A DNA stretch of 45,229 nt from Candidatus Cloacimonadota bacterium (GTDB taxonomy: Bacteria; Cloacimonadota; Cloacimonadia; Cloacimonadales; TCS61), in contig JAUXIJ010000018.1 of NCBI GenBank assembly GCA_030621085.1, positions 1 through 45,229 of the forward strand. The letters are read 5' to 3'. Under the pieces are notes generated by a model. That model made no database searches. It was not told where the DNA came from and saw only the letters and a program-made list of their open reading frames with translations. The position numbers and the translations under genes were made by a program. Shown here piece by piece: positions 9,584 through 17,416 of the stretch. Every line of letters starts with the position of its first letter. Within the stretch, counting starts at the first letter, position 1.

Positions 9584-9699
9584 TTTATGGAACGCGGATA
9601 TTGCAAATCACAAATTTTATCTTTTCGCGTTTTTAAAATTAAATATCAAGTTTTATCTGTGACTATCCGTTTCATCTGTGTTATCCGTGTTCTATTCTT
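9584..9699. repeat. Dispersed 'ATCCGTGTTCTATT' repeat, copy B
   Basis: It begins TATGGAACGCGGATATTGC and ends TATCCGTGTTCTATTC, so the ends are inverted versions of each other (GGAACGCGGATA against TATCCGTGTTC). The inner text CACAAATTTTATC and AAGTTTTATCTG matches copy A. It lies between the GxxExxY gene start and the permease stop codon. Confidence 0.65.
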
Positions 9700-9702
9700 A
9701 AT

Positions 9703-11565
9703 CTATTTCCTTCTTCTTTCACCCAGCAGCACAATATCTCTGAGGGCTTCTTCGTTTTTGGCAGCAAGCCATTTCTTCTCGAAGTTTGGATTCTGTACTA
9801 TCTGGGCAATTGCAGCCAATGCCTGCAGGTGGAAATTCCGTTCGTCTCTGGTGCCATAAATAACGAATACGATCTGGATATTCGGTGCATCATCAGAGAA
9901 ATAAATACCTTCTTTGCATCTTGCCAGCAGGATATTGAATTTCTTTTCACCTTCGATAATAATATGTGGAATTGCTAGATTCTCTGTTAGAACAGTGGAA
10001 CTTTCCATTTCCCTTTCCACCAGTTTGTTGAAAAAATATTTATTTTTTTTATTAATAGATGTGCTCACTTTTTCTGAAATTATATTGAAGAATTCTTCTT
10101 TTGTAACGGATTTCTTTATATCCAGTATAATAGAATTTTCTATTAAATTATCAAAACGGTCTTTATGAATACTATCCCGTTCACGAATGATCTCTTTCAG
10201 TTCTGTTTCCAGTGAAGTTGTTGGCAACTCTTTTGCTTTTACCCTTTGCACAATGTGCAATAGCGCTGATTCTTTATTGGAACGGATGCGCCCGTAAAAC
10301 CAGTACCAGAGGATCCCAAACAAAATAAAAACTCCTGTAATGATCAATGGTCCCTTTCCCATTTCAAATATCAGGAATATATAGGCTACGATGGCAAAAA
10401 CCTGCCCCCAGGGATATAAAGGTGTTTTGAATTTCGGTCTGTAATTTTGAATGCCGCTTTCACGCATGATGATAACAGAGATATTAACGAACATAAAAAG
10501 CAGTATCTTCATTGTAGAGGCTGTTTTAACAAGGGTTTCAATAGGTAGGAAAATGACTGCGATCATAAAAATGCTGGTAAAAACTATCGAATTGTGAGGA
10601 GTATTATGCTTTTTTCCTACTTTGCTGAAAAAGGAAGGAAGAAGATGATCTTTGCTCATTGCCATAGGATTGCGTGAAGCTGCCAGAATTCCTGCATTAG
10701 CTGTAGAAAAGAAGGCTAAAAGTGCTGCTAGAGAAAGAATAATAATTCCCGTGCTGCCCATTATTACACCTGCTCCGTCACTTATCGGTGTAAGTGTGTA
10801 TTGTTTGGAGCCGGGCAATAAAAGACCGTCCCCTAAAATTCCCACTGTAACAAAAACAACCACTACATAAAACAAAGTAACAATGCAGAAGGCTGCTATC
10901 ATACCCAGCGGTAAATTACGTGAGGGATTTTTTACTTCTTCAGCCACACTTGCTACTTTTGTTAAACCACCATAAGATACAAATATCATTCCTGCCGTCA
11001 TGAAAAGAGTTTTCATGTTTCCTTTCATAAAGACATCGAAATTATGATTATCTACTTTTGGAATTCCTCTTAATACATACCATGTTAAAATAGCCAGTAA
11101 GGCCAATACCATTATTATTTGCAAACGTCCGGTATGTTTAGTGCCGATTAGGTTTATTATCATAAAAATAATACAGAAAGTGGAAGCTATAAGCTTTATC
11201 TGGAAGATCGAGATATCCGGAAAGATAATAGAAGCAAAAGCTCCTATTCCAACTAAGGCAAAGGCACTTTTGAAAGCTAATGAAAACCAGGCGGAGATTC
11301 CGGCTAAAGTTCCAAAACCTGCTCCCATGCTGCGGTTAATAAAGAAATAAGCTCCTCCGGATTTTGGCATTGCGGTAGCCAGTTCAGCTTTACTGAGCAT
11401 ACTGGGCAAAACCAGAATTCCTGCCAGCAGGTAGGCAACCACGATCGCAGGACCTGATTTATAATAAGCAAGTCCGGGTAGAATGAATATACCCGAACTG
11501 ATCATTGCACCCGATGCAATACAGAATACGTCTAATACACCTAATTCACGTTTTAGTTTAGACAT
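9703..11565 (-). CDS. APC-superfamily amino-acid permease with C-terminal PTS EIIA domain
   Basis: A 620-residue protein. Residues about 8-425 form an amino acid-polyamine-organocation permease: 'LGVLDVFCIASGAMISSGIF' is the TM1 signature, and about 12 hydrophobic segments follow. Residues about 470-612 form an EIIA type-2 domain with the phosphorylatable His in 'LTENLAIPHI' (His534). Permeases fused to EIIA or USP domains are known, but the natural substrate cannot be read from sequence. The gene has the same accessory domain as the cation antiporter at 5802-7535, hinting at shared control of ion and amino-acid uptake. Start: AAGGAAATTGTT before the ATG. Confidence 0.9.
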   Translation of the reverse strand: MSKLKRELGVLDVFCIASGAMISSGIFILPGLAYYKSGPAIVVAYLLAGILVLPSMLSKAELATAMPKSGGAYFFINRSMGAGFGTLAGISAWFSLAFKSAFALVGIGAFASIIFPDISIFQIKLIASTFCIIFMIINLIGTKHTGRLQIIMVLALLAILTWYVLRGIPKVDNHNFDVFMKGNMKTLFMTAGMIFVSYGGLTKVASVAEEVKNPSRNLPLGMIAAFCIVTLFYVVVVFVTVGILGDGLLLPGSKQYTLTPISDGAGVIMGSTGIIILSLAALLAFFSTANAGILAASRNPMAMSKDHLLPSFFSKVGKKHNTPHNSIVFTSIFMIAVIFLPIETLVKTASTMKILLFMFVNISVIIMRESGIQNYRPKFKTPLYPWGQVFAIVAYIFLIFEMGKGPLIITGVFILFGILWYWFYGRIRSNKESALLHIVQRVKAKELPTTSLETELKEIIRERDSIHKDRFDNLIENSIILDIKKSVTKEEFFNIISEKVSTSINKKNKYFFNKLVEREMESSTVLTENLAIPHIIIEGEKKFNILLARCKEGIYFSDDAPNIQIVFVIYGTRDERNFHLQALAAIAQIVQNPNFEKKWLAAKNEEALRDIVLLGERRRK

Positions 11566-11579
11566 AACAATTTCCTTCT

Positions 11580-11700
11580 TTAGCCACTGAATTTCACTGA
11601 CTTATACAGATTTTATTGACATGTGTTTTTTGATACATAAATTAGAAAAGAATATTCTTTCTGCGATTATCCGTTCGATCATCGTCATCAGTGTTCTATT
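11580..11700. repeat. Degenerate copy C of the dispersed repeat
   Basis: The left part (TTTCACTGACTTATACAGAT) is diverged. The right part, GCGATTATCCGTTCGATC through TCAGTGTTCTATTCC (about 11659-11701), clearly matches the right ends of copies A and B. It fills the whole gap between the permease and metG and ends at the metG stop codon. Confidence 0.5.
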
Positions 11701-11701
11701 C

Positions 11702-13717
11702 CTATGATATTTCACTTCCTTCTTTAACATTTTTATGCGGAACAAGAACCGAAAAATTTCCATCATCTTCTGCTGCCAGTACCATTGCTTGTGATTCCAC
11801 TCCCATAACCTTTCGCGGTTTCAGGTTGATGAGCATTGCTACTTTTTTCCCGATCAATTCTTCCGGATCATAAGATTCGGAAATTCCAGCAACCACACTG
11901 CGCTCTTCCCCACCGATGTCTACTTTGAGTTTAAGAAGTTTATTAGATTTGGGAATATTCTCTGATTCAAGTATTTTTACAATCCTCATTTCCAGTTTTT
12001 CAAAATCCTCAAAAGTTATTTCCGGTTTATGTTCCATCTTTTCTTTCTCCTTAATTTGTGTTGCTTTTAGCAACTCAAGCTGTTTTTCTATTTCCGCATC
12101 TTCGATTTTCTTAAACAAAGGAGATACTTCTCCAATCTCGAAATTTTCGTGAATTTGCTTAATATCTTCCCATTTAAAATCTTCAGATAAATTCATCATT
12201 TTTCTTAATTCTTTCATTGCTTTGGGAATGATTGGAGAGAATGCGATTGAGATCATTCGAAGCAATTCTGTACACACATAAAGTGTTTCTTCTGCTGTAT
12301 CTTTATTTGTTTTAATTTTGTTCCAGGGTTGAGTTTCATCGAAATATTTATTTCCTGATCTTGCAATATCCATCACAATTTTTGTTGCTTTCCTAACCTG
12401 ATAATTATTGAAACTCTTGTCTGTGAATTCAACTAATTTGTAAGATTCTTTCAATGTTTTATCAGATAATTTTGAATGTTTTTCTGGTCTTCTGATCTTT
12501 CCATCAAAGTACTTTTTGGCAAAGACGAAAGTCCTGTTCGCAAGATTTCCCAGAACATTGCTCAGATCATTGTTTATCTTATTCTGAAAATCCTTCCAGT
12601 AGAAGTCGCTGTCTTTGGTTTCCGGTGCATTGGCAGCCAGATAATAACGTAGATATTCCCCATCAAAATATTTCATATAATCTTCTACCCATACCGTCCA
12701 GTTCTTGCTTGTAGACATCTTCTGCCCTTCTAGATTCAGAAATTCATTAGCAGGAACGTCATATGGAAGAACGTATTTATCTTTCTGTTTGGAAAGCATT
12801 GCCGGCCAGATTATGGTGTGAAAAGGAATGTTGTCTTTTCCTAGAAAATGAATGAGTTTTGTTTCCGGATTTAACCAGTATTCTTTCCAGAGATCAGGTT
12901 TTCCTTGTTTCTTAGCCCATTCCATTGTAGAGGAAATGTAACCAATGGGCGCATCAAACCACACATAAAGAACTTTCCCCTCTGTATTCTCTAATGGTAT
13001 TGGTATTCCCCAGTCAAGATCACGTGTAATTGCCCTTTCGATAAGTCCTTCATTCAACCAGCTCATAATGAAATTAAGTACATTATCTTTCCAGTATTTT
13101 TTGGTTTGAAACCATTCTCTGAGTTGTTTTTCAAATTTTGGGAGATCAATATACCAGTGTGTTGTTTCTTTAATAACAGGTTTTTCACCGGATAATTTAC
13201 TTTTAGGGTCGATCAAATTAATAGAGTCAATAAGTTTTCCACAGCTATCACACTGATCGCCACGTGCACCTTCCGATTTACAATGAGGGCAAATCCCTTC
13301 CACATAACGGTCTGCCAGAAAACGTTTATGTTTTTCATCATAGAACTGATGTAATGCTTTTTTTGTTACATATCCAGCTTCCAGCAGATTTGTAAAGAAA
13401 TCCTGTGATATCTTTATATGTTCCGGTCTGGATGTTCCGGAAAAATTATCTAATTCTATATTTAGACCATCCAGATCTTTTTTCATGCTTTTATTATAAC
13501 GTTCGGCAATAATTCTTGGTTCAACACCTTCTTCTTCAGCTTTTATAGAGATAGGAGTTCCGTAATCATCTGTACCTCCGATATAGATCACATCTTTTCC
13601 TTTCAGTTTGCAATAGCGCACAAAAATGTCTGCATTCAGATATGAACCCGCTACATGACCAATATGAAGAGGACCATTTGCGTAAGTTAATGCGCTTGTT
13701 ACTAATATTTTTTCCAA
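11702..13717 (-). CDS. metG: Methionyl-tRNA synthetase with C-terminal tRNA-binding domain
   Basis: Charges tRNA-Met with methionine. The class I motifs are clear: HIGH in 'ANGPLHIGH' (residues 18-21) and KMSTS in 'LEGQKMSTSKNW' (333-337). A four-cysteine zinc knuckle CPHC...CDSC (143-159) is present. The C-terminal 110 residues ('FEKLEMRIVKILE', 'VVAGISESYDPEELIGK', 'KPRKVMGVESQAM') form the EMAP-II/Trbp111-like dimerisation and tRNA-binding domain. The frame is open from 13744, but AAGGAG lies 5 bases before a TTG at 13717, which gives the standard N terminus (M)EKILVTSALTYANG; I take TTG as the start (671 residues). A TTGACA box lies 67 bases upstream on the minus strand (13784-13789). Confidence 0.96.
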   Translation of the reverse strand: MEKILVTSALTYANGPLHIGHVAGSYLNADIFVRYCKLKGKDVIYIGGTDDYGTPISIKAEEEGVEPRIIAERYNKSMKKDLDGLNIELDNFSGTSRPEHIKISQDFFTNLLEAGYVTKKALHQFYDEKHKRFLADRYVEGICPHCKSEGARGDQCDSCGKLIDSINLIDPKSKLSGEKPVIKETTHWYIDLPKFEKQLREWFQTKKYWKDNVLNFIMSWLNEGLIERAITRDLDWGIPIPLENTEGKVLYVWFDAPIGYISSTMEWAKKQGKPDLWKEYWLNPETKLIHFLGKDNIPFHTIIWPAMLSKQKDKYVLPYDVPANEFLNLEGQKMSTSKNWTVWVEDYMKYFDGEYLRYYLAANAPETKDSDFYWKDFQNKINNDLSNVLGNLANRTFVFAKKYFDGKIRRPEKHSKLSDKTLKESYKLVEFTDKSFNNYQVRKATKIVMDIARSGNKYFDETQPWNKIKTNKDTAEETLYVCTELLRMISIAFSPIIPKAMKELRKMMNLSEDFKWEDIKQIHENFEIGEVSPLFKKIEDAEIEKQLELLKATQIKEKEKMEHKPEITFEDFEKLEMRIVKILESENIPKSNKLLKLKVDIGGEERSVVAGISESYDPEELIGKKVAMLINLKPRKVMGVESQAMVLAAEDDGNFSVLVPHKNVKEGSEIS

Positions 13718-13815
13718 ATTTAGCTCCTTAAATGCAATTTTCAAAAAATCACTCTTTTCTTTTTAGAAATTAACTTATAATAGTGTCAAGTAGATTTAAT
13801 AAATCAAAGGATTTG

Positions 13816-15003
13816 TTATGTATTTATCTTCTCCAGGTTTTTCTTAGCATATTCAAAGTTCGGATCGATCTTCAAGCATCTTTCCAAAAGCTTTCTGGCT
13901 TTGTCTTTATCGCCTTCTTCAATGTAAATGGAAGCAAGATTATTCATGCTTTTTAGTTCTTTCGGATTTTGTTTAATGATTTCCAGGTAGATCGTTTTTG
14001 CCTTTTCAGATTGGTTATTCTGCAACAGGATAGTAGCATATAAACCTTTTGCCTCAGTAAAATCCGGATCGATCTCGACTGCATTAAAAAGATGTTGTTC
14101 AGCCTTCTTGTTATTTCTGCTGAAAGAGTAATGTAATCCCCAATAATATTGGAAATCGGCAGAATCTACATAGATGTCGGAATACTTTTTTAAAAGTTCA
14201 TACACATTGCCGAGTTGGTTTTTGGAAAGCAGCACTGCAACTTGCTGAATAGCTTCTTTCTCACTATTATATAGTTCCGGTTTACCGAATATTTTTGAAA
14301 CTATTTTCCAGTTATTATTGAGCTTTTTTAAATTTAAGGTTAGTTCATATTTTCTATTAATCTCAAAGTATACTAAAGCCTGGTCATTCTGCTTTGTAGA
14401 TGCTGAAGAGATAAGATCGAATTCTGTCATTTTAGAAAGGATTCTGCTGCTGCTAAGCCGCTGAATGTAATTCGTTAGATATTCTTTATTTTTATATAAT
14501 GCAAAATTTAGCAGGAAATTTGTAGAGTTCTCCCATTCATGGATTACGATCATTGTAAGAAATTCCATAGCGGTATCTTCAAATGTTTTTTTGTGAGTAT
14601 TTACTTTAAGATCGTCGAGCGAAAGCCTTTCTTTTAAATAAGAAAGAGGTACAAGCGAATGCGCTTTAAATTGATTTAAAAAAGAAATGATTTTCTTCTT
14701 TCCGTTTTCAGTTTCTATCATCTGAAAAGGGATCTGATCATTAAAAACTTTCTGAGGTGTCGAGATCCATTTATCAATCTGTTTCTTTAAGAGATCGATG
14801 TACTCCATTTGAGAATCTGCTTTGGTTTTGATCTGGAAACTATCTTGCTGCTTAAGTTTATAGTTGCATTCTTCGGGACATTTTAGGTCAACACGAAGTT
14901 TATTACAGTCATGCCAGCAGATGTTATTGGCTATGCGCAGACAGAAACGGTGACCGCGTTTTTCTTTACATATTTTGCATCTATCTGTTTTGAAGAAACT
15001 CAT
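13816..15003 (-). CDS. TPR protein with Cys-rich, probably zinc-binding, N terminus
   Basis: The 395-residue product has an unusual N terminus: about 12 Cys/His positions in the first 60 residues (CKICKEKRGHRFC, ICWHDCN, KCPEECNY), likely a structural zinc site. The middle (90-260) is helical without recognised motifs. The C-terminal third holds at least three TPR units ('AVEIDPDFTEAKGLYATILL', 'IIKQNPKELKSMNNLASIYI', 'CLKIDPNFEYAKKNLEKI'). The open frame extends to 15078, but GGAGGAAAACTA before the ATG at 15003 settles the start. No signal peptide, so probably a cytosolic scaffold. Function unknown. Confidence 0.8.
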   Translation of the reverse strand: MSFFKTDRCKICKEKRGHRFCLRIANNICWHDCNKLRVDLKCPEECNYKLKQQDSFQIKTKADSQMEYIDLLKKQIDKWISTPQKVFNDQIPFQMIETENGKKKIISFLNQFKAHSLVPLSYLKERLSLDDLKVNTHKKTFEDTAMEFLTMIVIHEWENSTNFLLNFALYKNKEYLTNYIQRLSSSRILSKMTEFDLISSASTKQNDQALVYFEINRKYELTLNLKKLNNNWKIVSKIFGKPELYNSEKEAIQQVAVLLSKNQLGNVYELLKKYSDIYVDSADFQYYWGLHYSFSRNNKKAEQHLFNAVEIDPDFTEAKGLYATILLQNNQSEKAKTIYLEIIKQNPKELKSMNNLASIYIEEGDKDKARKLLERCLKIDPNFEYAKKNLEKINT

Positions 15004-15024
15004 TAGTTTTCCTCCAGTAAAGTC

Positions 15025-15089
15025 ATTCCCGAGACATCGGGAATCCATGAATAATTTTTCTAATTTGTAGATTCCCACCTACGTGGGAA
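15025..15089. repeat. Two short perfect hairpins upstream of the TPR gene
   Basis: ATTCCCGA-GACA-TCGGGAAT (15025-15044) and TTCCCAC-CTAC-GTGGGAA (15072-15089) are two perfect stem-loops that share the TTCCC/GGGAA start. Hairpins of the form 'ATTCCCG...CGGGAATCCA' are common dispersed intergenic elements. Neither is followed by a T-run, so they are not intrinsic terminators. Confidence 0.55.
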
Positions 15090-15109
15090 GGATACGTTTT
15101 TTTCATTAA

Positions 15110-15170
15110 ATTTCAATAACAGTTTTATCATCTGCGGTTATCTGTTTCATCTGTGTTATCCGTGTTCTAT
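15110..15170. repeat. Partial copy D of the dispersed repeat
   Basis: ATAACAGTTTTATCATCTGC, GGTTATCTGTTTCATCTG and TGTTATCCGTGTTCTATT repeat the right half of copies A and B almost exactly. The last bases of the repeat abut the nadE stop codon (15170-15172), the same position it takes relative to metG and the permease. Confidence 0.6.
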
Positions 15171-15931
15171 TAACAAGGTGTCGGTGGCATATTCCGCTTA
15201 AATTCAGACATTTGGATCATTCTTTTCACTTTATCTACTTTTTCTTTGGAAAATGCTGCAATTAGATCCTCATATTCCATTTTTTGGTCTAACATTTGGT
15301 ATAAAATTTCATCCAATTCTTTGTAAGTGATACCCATTTCATCTTCATCGGTTTGATCTTCCCACAGATCTGCCGTAGGTTTTTTAATTATGATAGAATC
15401 AGGTAAATTCAGGGTTTTCGCAAGTTCCAAAACTTCAGTTTTATAAAGATGTCCGATAGGTTCGAATGCACAAGCGCTGTCACCGTATTGAGTGCAATAT
15501 CCCACCATTATTTCTGACCTGTTTCCCGTTCCTGCCACCAGCGCTTTATATTTTGCGGAGAGGTCATAAAGTACACACATACGTTCTCTTGCAATGCGAT
15601 TTCCTTTTCTCAAAATATCTGCATCAGTTGCATAATTGTCGAAATATGCATCCACCATAGGTGAAATATCTACAATTTCATATTTAATCCCAAGTTGCTC
15701 TGCTACATGTTTTGCATGTTCAAGACTATCATGATGGCTCTTCCAGTATGGCAGCATAACACCCAAAACGTTTTCTTTCCCAATAGATTTTACGCACAAT
15801 GCTGCAGTTACCGAAGAATCGATTCCGCCGGAAAGTCCTACAATAAGCTTTGTAAATCCGGCTTTATTCAATTGCTGTTTAATAAATTCCGTGATCTTTT
15901 CGATCTCATTCTGATAATTCAATTTCCGCAT
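15170..15931 (-). CDS. nadE: NH3-dependent NAD+ synthetase
   Basis: NadE catalyses the last step of NAD synthesis: amidation of nicotinate adenine dinucleotide with ammonia and ATP. The 253-residue product has the ATP pyrophosphatase loop SGGIDSS (34-40) and the family motifs 'GTGNRSE' and 'KKPTADLWEDQTDEDEMG'. There is no glutaminase (nitrilase) domain, so it belongs to the short ammonia-dependent class. The frame is open to a TTG at 15949, but CAGGAGAGAGAA places the start at the ATG at 15931. It is divergently transcribed from the tungsten oxidoreductase operon, which may consume NAD. Confidence 0.94.
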   Translation of the reverse strand: MRKLNYQNEIEKITEFIKQQLNKAGFTKLIVGLSGGIDSSVTAALCVKSIGKENVLGVMLPYWKSHHDSLEHAKHVAEQLGIKYEIVDISPMVDAYFDNYATDADILRKGNRIARERMCVLYDLSAKYKALVAGTGNRSEIMVGYCTQYGDSACAFEPIGHLYKTEVLELAKTLNLPDSIIIKKPTADLWEDQTDEDEMGITYKELDEILYQMLDQKMEYEDLIAAFSKEKVDKVKRMIQMSEFKRNMPPTPC

Positions 15932-16161
15932 TTCTCTCTCCTGACTCAACGAATACCAAGCAACAGCAAATAAGTTTTAATTGCATTCAAGGTCAAGCAA
16001 ATATTTTAAAACTGAATACATATCATAACCATGAAGCAGACTTCCCAAAAACTGCTTGACATCAATAAATCTAATAAACTTTTCGATACATAAATGATAT
16101 AATTTAATAAAAAAATAGATATGAATGGTTAAAATTCCGTTCATATACAGGAGGCAGGTTA
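15932..16161. promoter_or_regulatory. Divergent control region with leader hairpin before the AOR operon
   Basis: This 230-base gap holds the control signals of the large operon. A TTGACA box (16056-16061) and a perfect TATAAT (16098-16103) are present but 36 bases apart, so they cannot form one sigma-70 promoter; TATAAT alone is the better -10 candidate. Downstream of it, ATATGAATGG (16119-16128) and CCGTTCATAT (16137-16146) form a 10-base stem (one G-T pair) with an 8-base loop, ending just before the strong AGGAGG (16149-16154). The position fits an operator or a translation-controlling hairpin; the ligand or protein is unknown. Confidence 0.4.
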
Positions 16162-16956
16162 ATGACGAATGTTCTGGAAATGAAAAAAGCTCACAAAGTC
16201 CTTGCCCTGATGGATTATATTCCATCACCCGCCCAGAAAGGTTATACAAATAAAACTTTGTATGTAAATCTTTCGGATAACTCGATCAAAAGCAAACCGG
16301 TTACACAGCAAATGAAAGATCTATTTATAGGTGGGAAAGGCTTTGGACTCTGGCTTTTGTGGAAAGCTGTGAATGAAAACACAAAATGGGACAGTCCGGA
16401 AAATGAGATTGTGATCTCAAGCGGTCCACTTGGTGGAACCAGTTCTTTTCCCGGTGCCGGTAAATCACTGGTGGTATCCATCTCCCCTACTACAGGAAGC
16501 ATTATAGACAGTAACGTTGGTGGTCATTTTGGACCACTCCTTAAATTCGCAGGATGGGATGCAATCGAACTGCAGGGAAAAGCAGATAAAGATGTAATAG
16601 TTTTCATCGATGCTATCAATAAAAAAGTAACAATTGAAGAAGCTCCGCTTGAAGCTGTAGATGCTCACGTTGTATCCGAGCAGTTCACCGAAATGTATGC
16701 AGATTCCGAAGAAGAAAAACAAAACATCTCTGTTGTATCTGCCGGTGTTGGATCAGACCATGTTCTCATCGGCTGCCTGAATTTTTCCTGGTGGGATTGG
16801 AGAAGACAGGGAACGCGCATCAAACAAGCCGGTCGCGGTGGTATCGGCTCTGTTTTCCGTAATAAAAAAATTAAAGCACTCATCGTGAAAACTTCCAATA
16901 TGAGACCCAAATGGACTATCCAACAACGTCAACCTGAACCGGTGAAAGGAGTTTAA
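16162..16956 (+). CDS. Stand-alone AOR N-domain (tungsto-bispterin-binding domain of aldehyde:ferredoxin oxidoreductase)
   Basis: Aldehyde:ferredoxin oxidoreductases bind a tungsten bispterin cofactor between an N-terminal beta domain and two helical domains. This 264-residue protein contains the complete N-terminal domain and nothing else: 'IGGKGFGLWLLWKAV', 'SPENEIVISSGPLGGTSSFP', 'SISPTTGSIIDSNVGGHFGP', 'AGWDAIELQGKA' and the closing 'QAGRGGIGSVFRNKKIKALIV' line up in order with the family. It stops 22 residues after that motif. The rest of the enzyme is encoded 2.3 kb downstream (19285-21273), fused to iron-sulfur domains. A clean SD and a stop one base before nuoE argue that this is a real gene and not a fragment. 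First gene of the operon. Confidence 0.88.
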   Translation: MTNVLEMKKAHKVLALMDYIPSPAQKGYTNKTLYVNLSDNSIKSKPVTQQMKDLFIGGKGFGLWLLWKAVNENTKWDSPENEIVISSGPLGGTSSFPGAGKSLVVSISPTTGSIIDSNVGGHFGPLLKFAGWDAIELQGKADKDVIVFIDAINKKVTIEEAPLEAVDAHVVSEQFTEMYADSEEEKQNISVVSAGVGSDHVLIGCLNFSWWDWRRQGTRIKQAGRGGIGSVFRNKKIKALIVKTSNMRPKWTIQQRQPEPVKGV

Positions 16957-16957
16957 C

Positions 16958-17416
16958 ATGCAAAATATCGATAAAATTATAGATAAATGGAATGCAGATC
17001 CCGATTATGTCATCGAGATGATGCAGGATGTCCAGGACGAATTAAGACATACTCCCAGAGAAGCTCTAGAACAGATAACAAAGCAAACCAAAGTTCCGCT
17101 GGCAAGATTATATCATATCGCAACATTTTATAAGTCATTCAGTTTAACTCCTCGAGGAGAATATGAAATCCAGGTTTGTGTAGGAACAGCCTGCCATGTA
17201 AAAGGAGCTCCATTGATTGTTGATGCATTTTCACGGGAATTGAAAATAAAATCAGGTGAAACAACTGCTGATGGATTATTCACTCTTGAAGGCGTTAGAT
17301 GCCTGGGTTGCTGTAGTTTAGCCCCCGTTGTTATGATCGGAGATGATTTATACTCTAATGTTAAAACTGTAGATGTTCCAGAATTGATTTTAAAATATAG
17401 GAAGGAGGAAAAATGA
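16958..17416 (+). CDS. NuoE/HndA-like [2Fe-2S] subunit
   Basis: The 152-residue product is the 24-kDa thioredoxin-like subunit of NADH dehydrogenases and bifurcating hydrogenases. The helical N terminus ('LEQITKQTKVPLARLYHIATFYKSF') and the four cluster ligands are visible: Cys74, Cys79 (VCVGTACH) and Cys115, Cys119 (RCLGCCS). It starts one base after the AOR N-domain stop, and its stop overlaps the NuoF-like start (ATGA), so the genes are translationally coupled. With the NuoF-like protein it should form the NAD(H)-reacting arm of the complex. No Nuo membrane subunits occur nearby, so this is not complex I. Confidence 0.93.
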   Translation: MQNIDKIIDKWNADPDYVIEMMQDVQDELRHTPREALEQITKQTKVPLARLYHIATFYKSFSLTPRGEYEIQVCVGTACHVKGAPLIVDAFSRELKIKSGETTADGLFTLEGVRCLGCCSLAPVVMIGDDLYSNVKTVDVPELILKYRKEEK

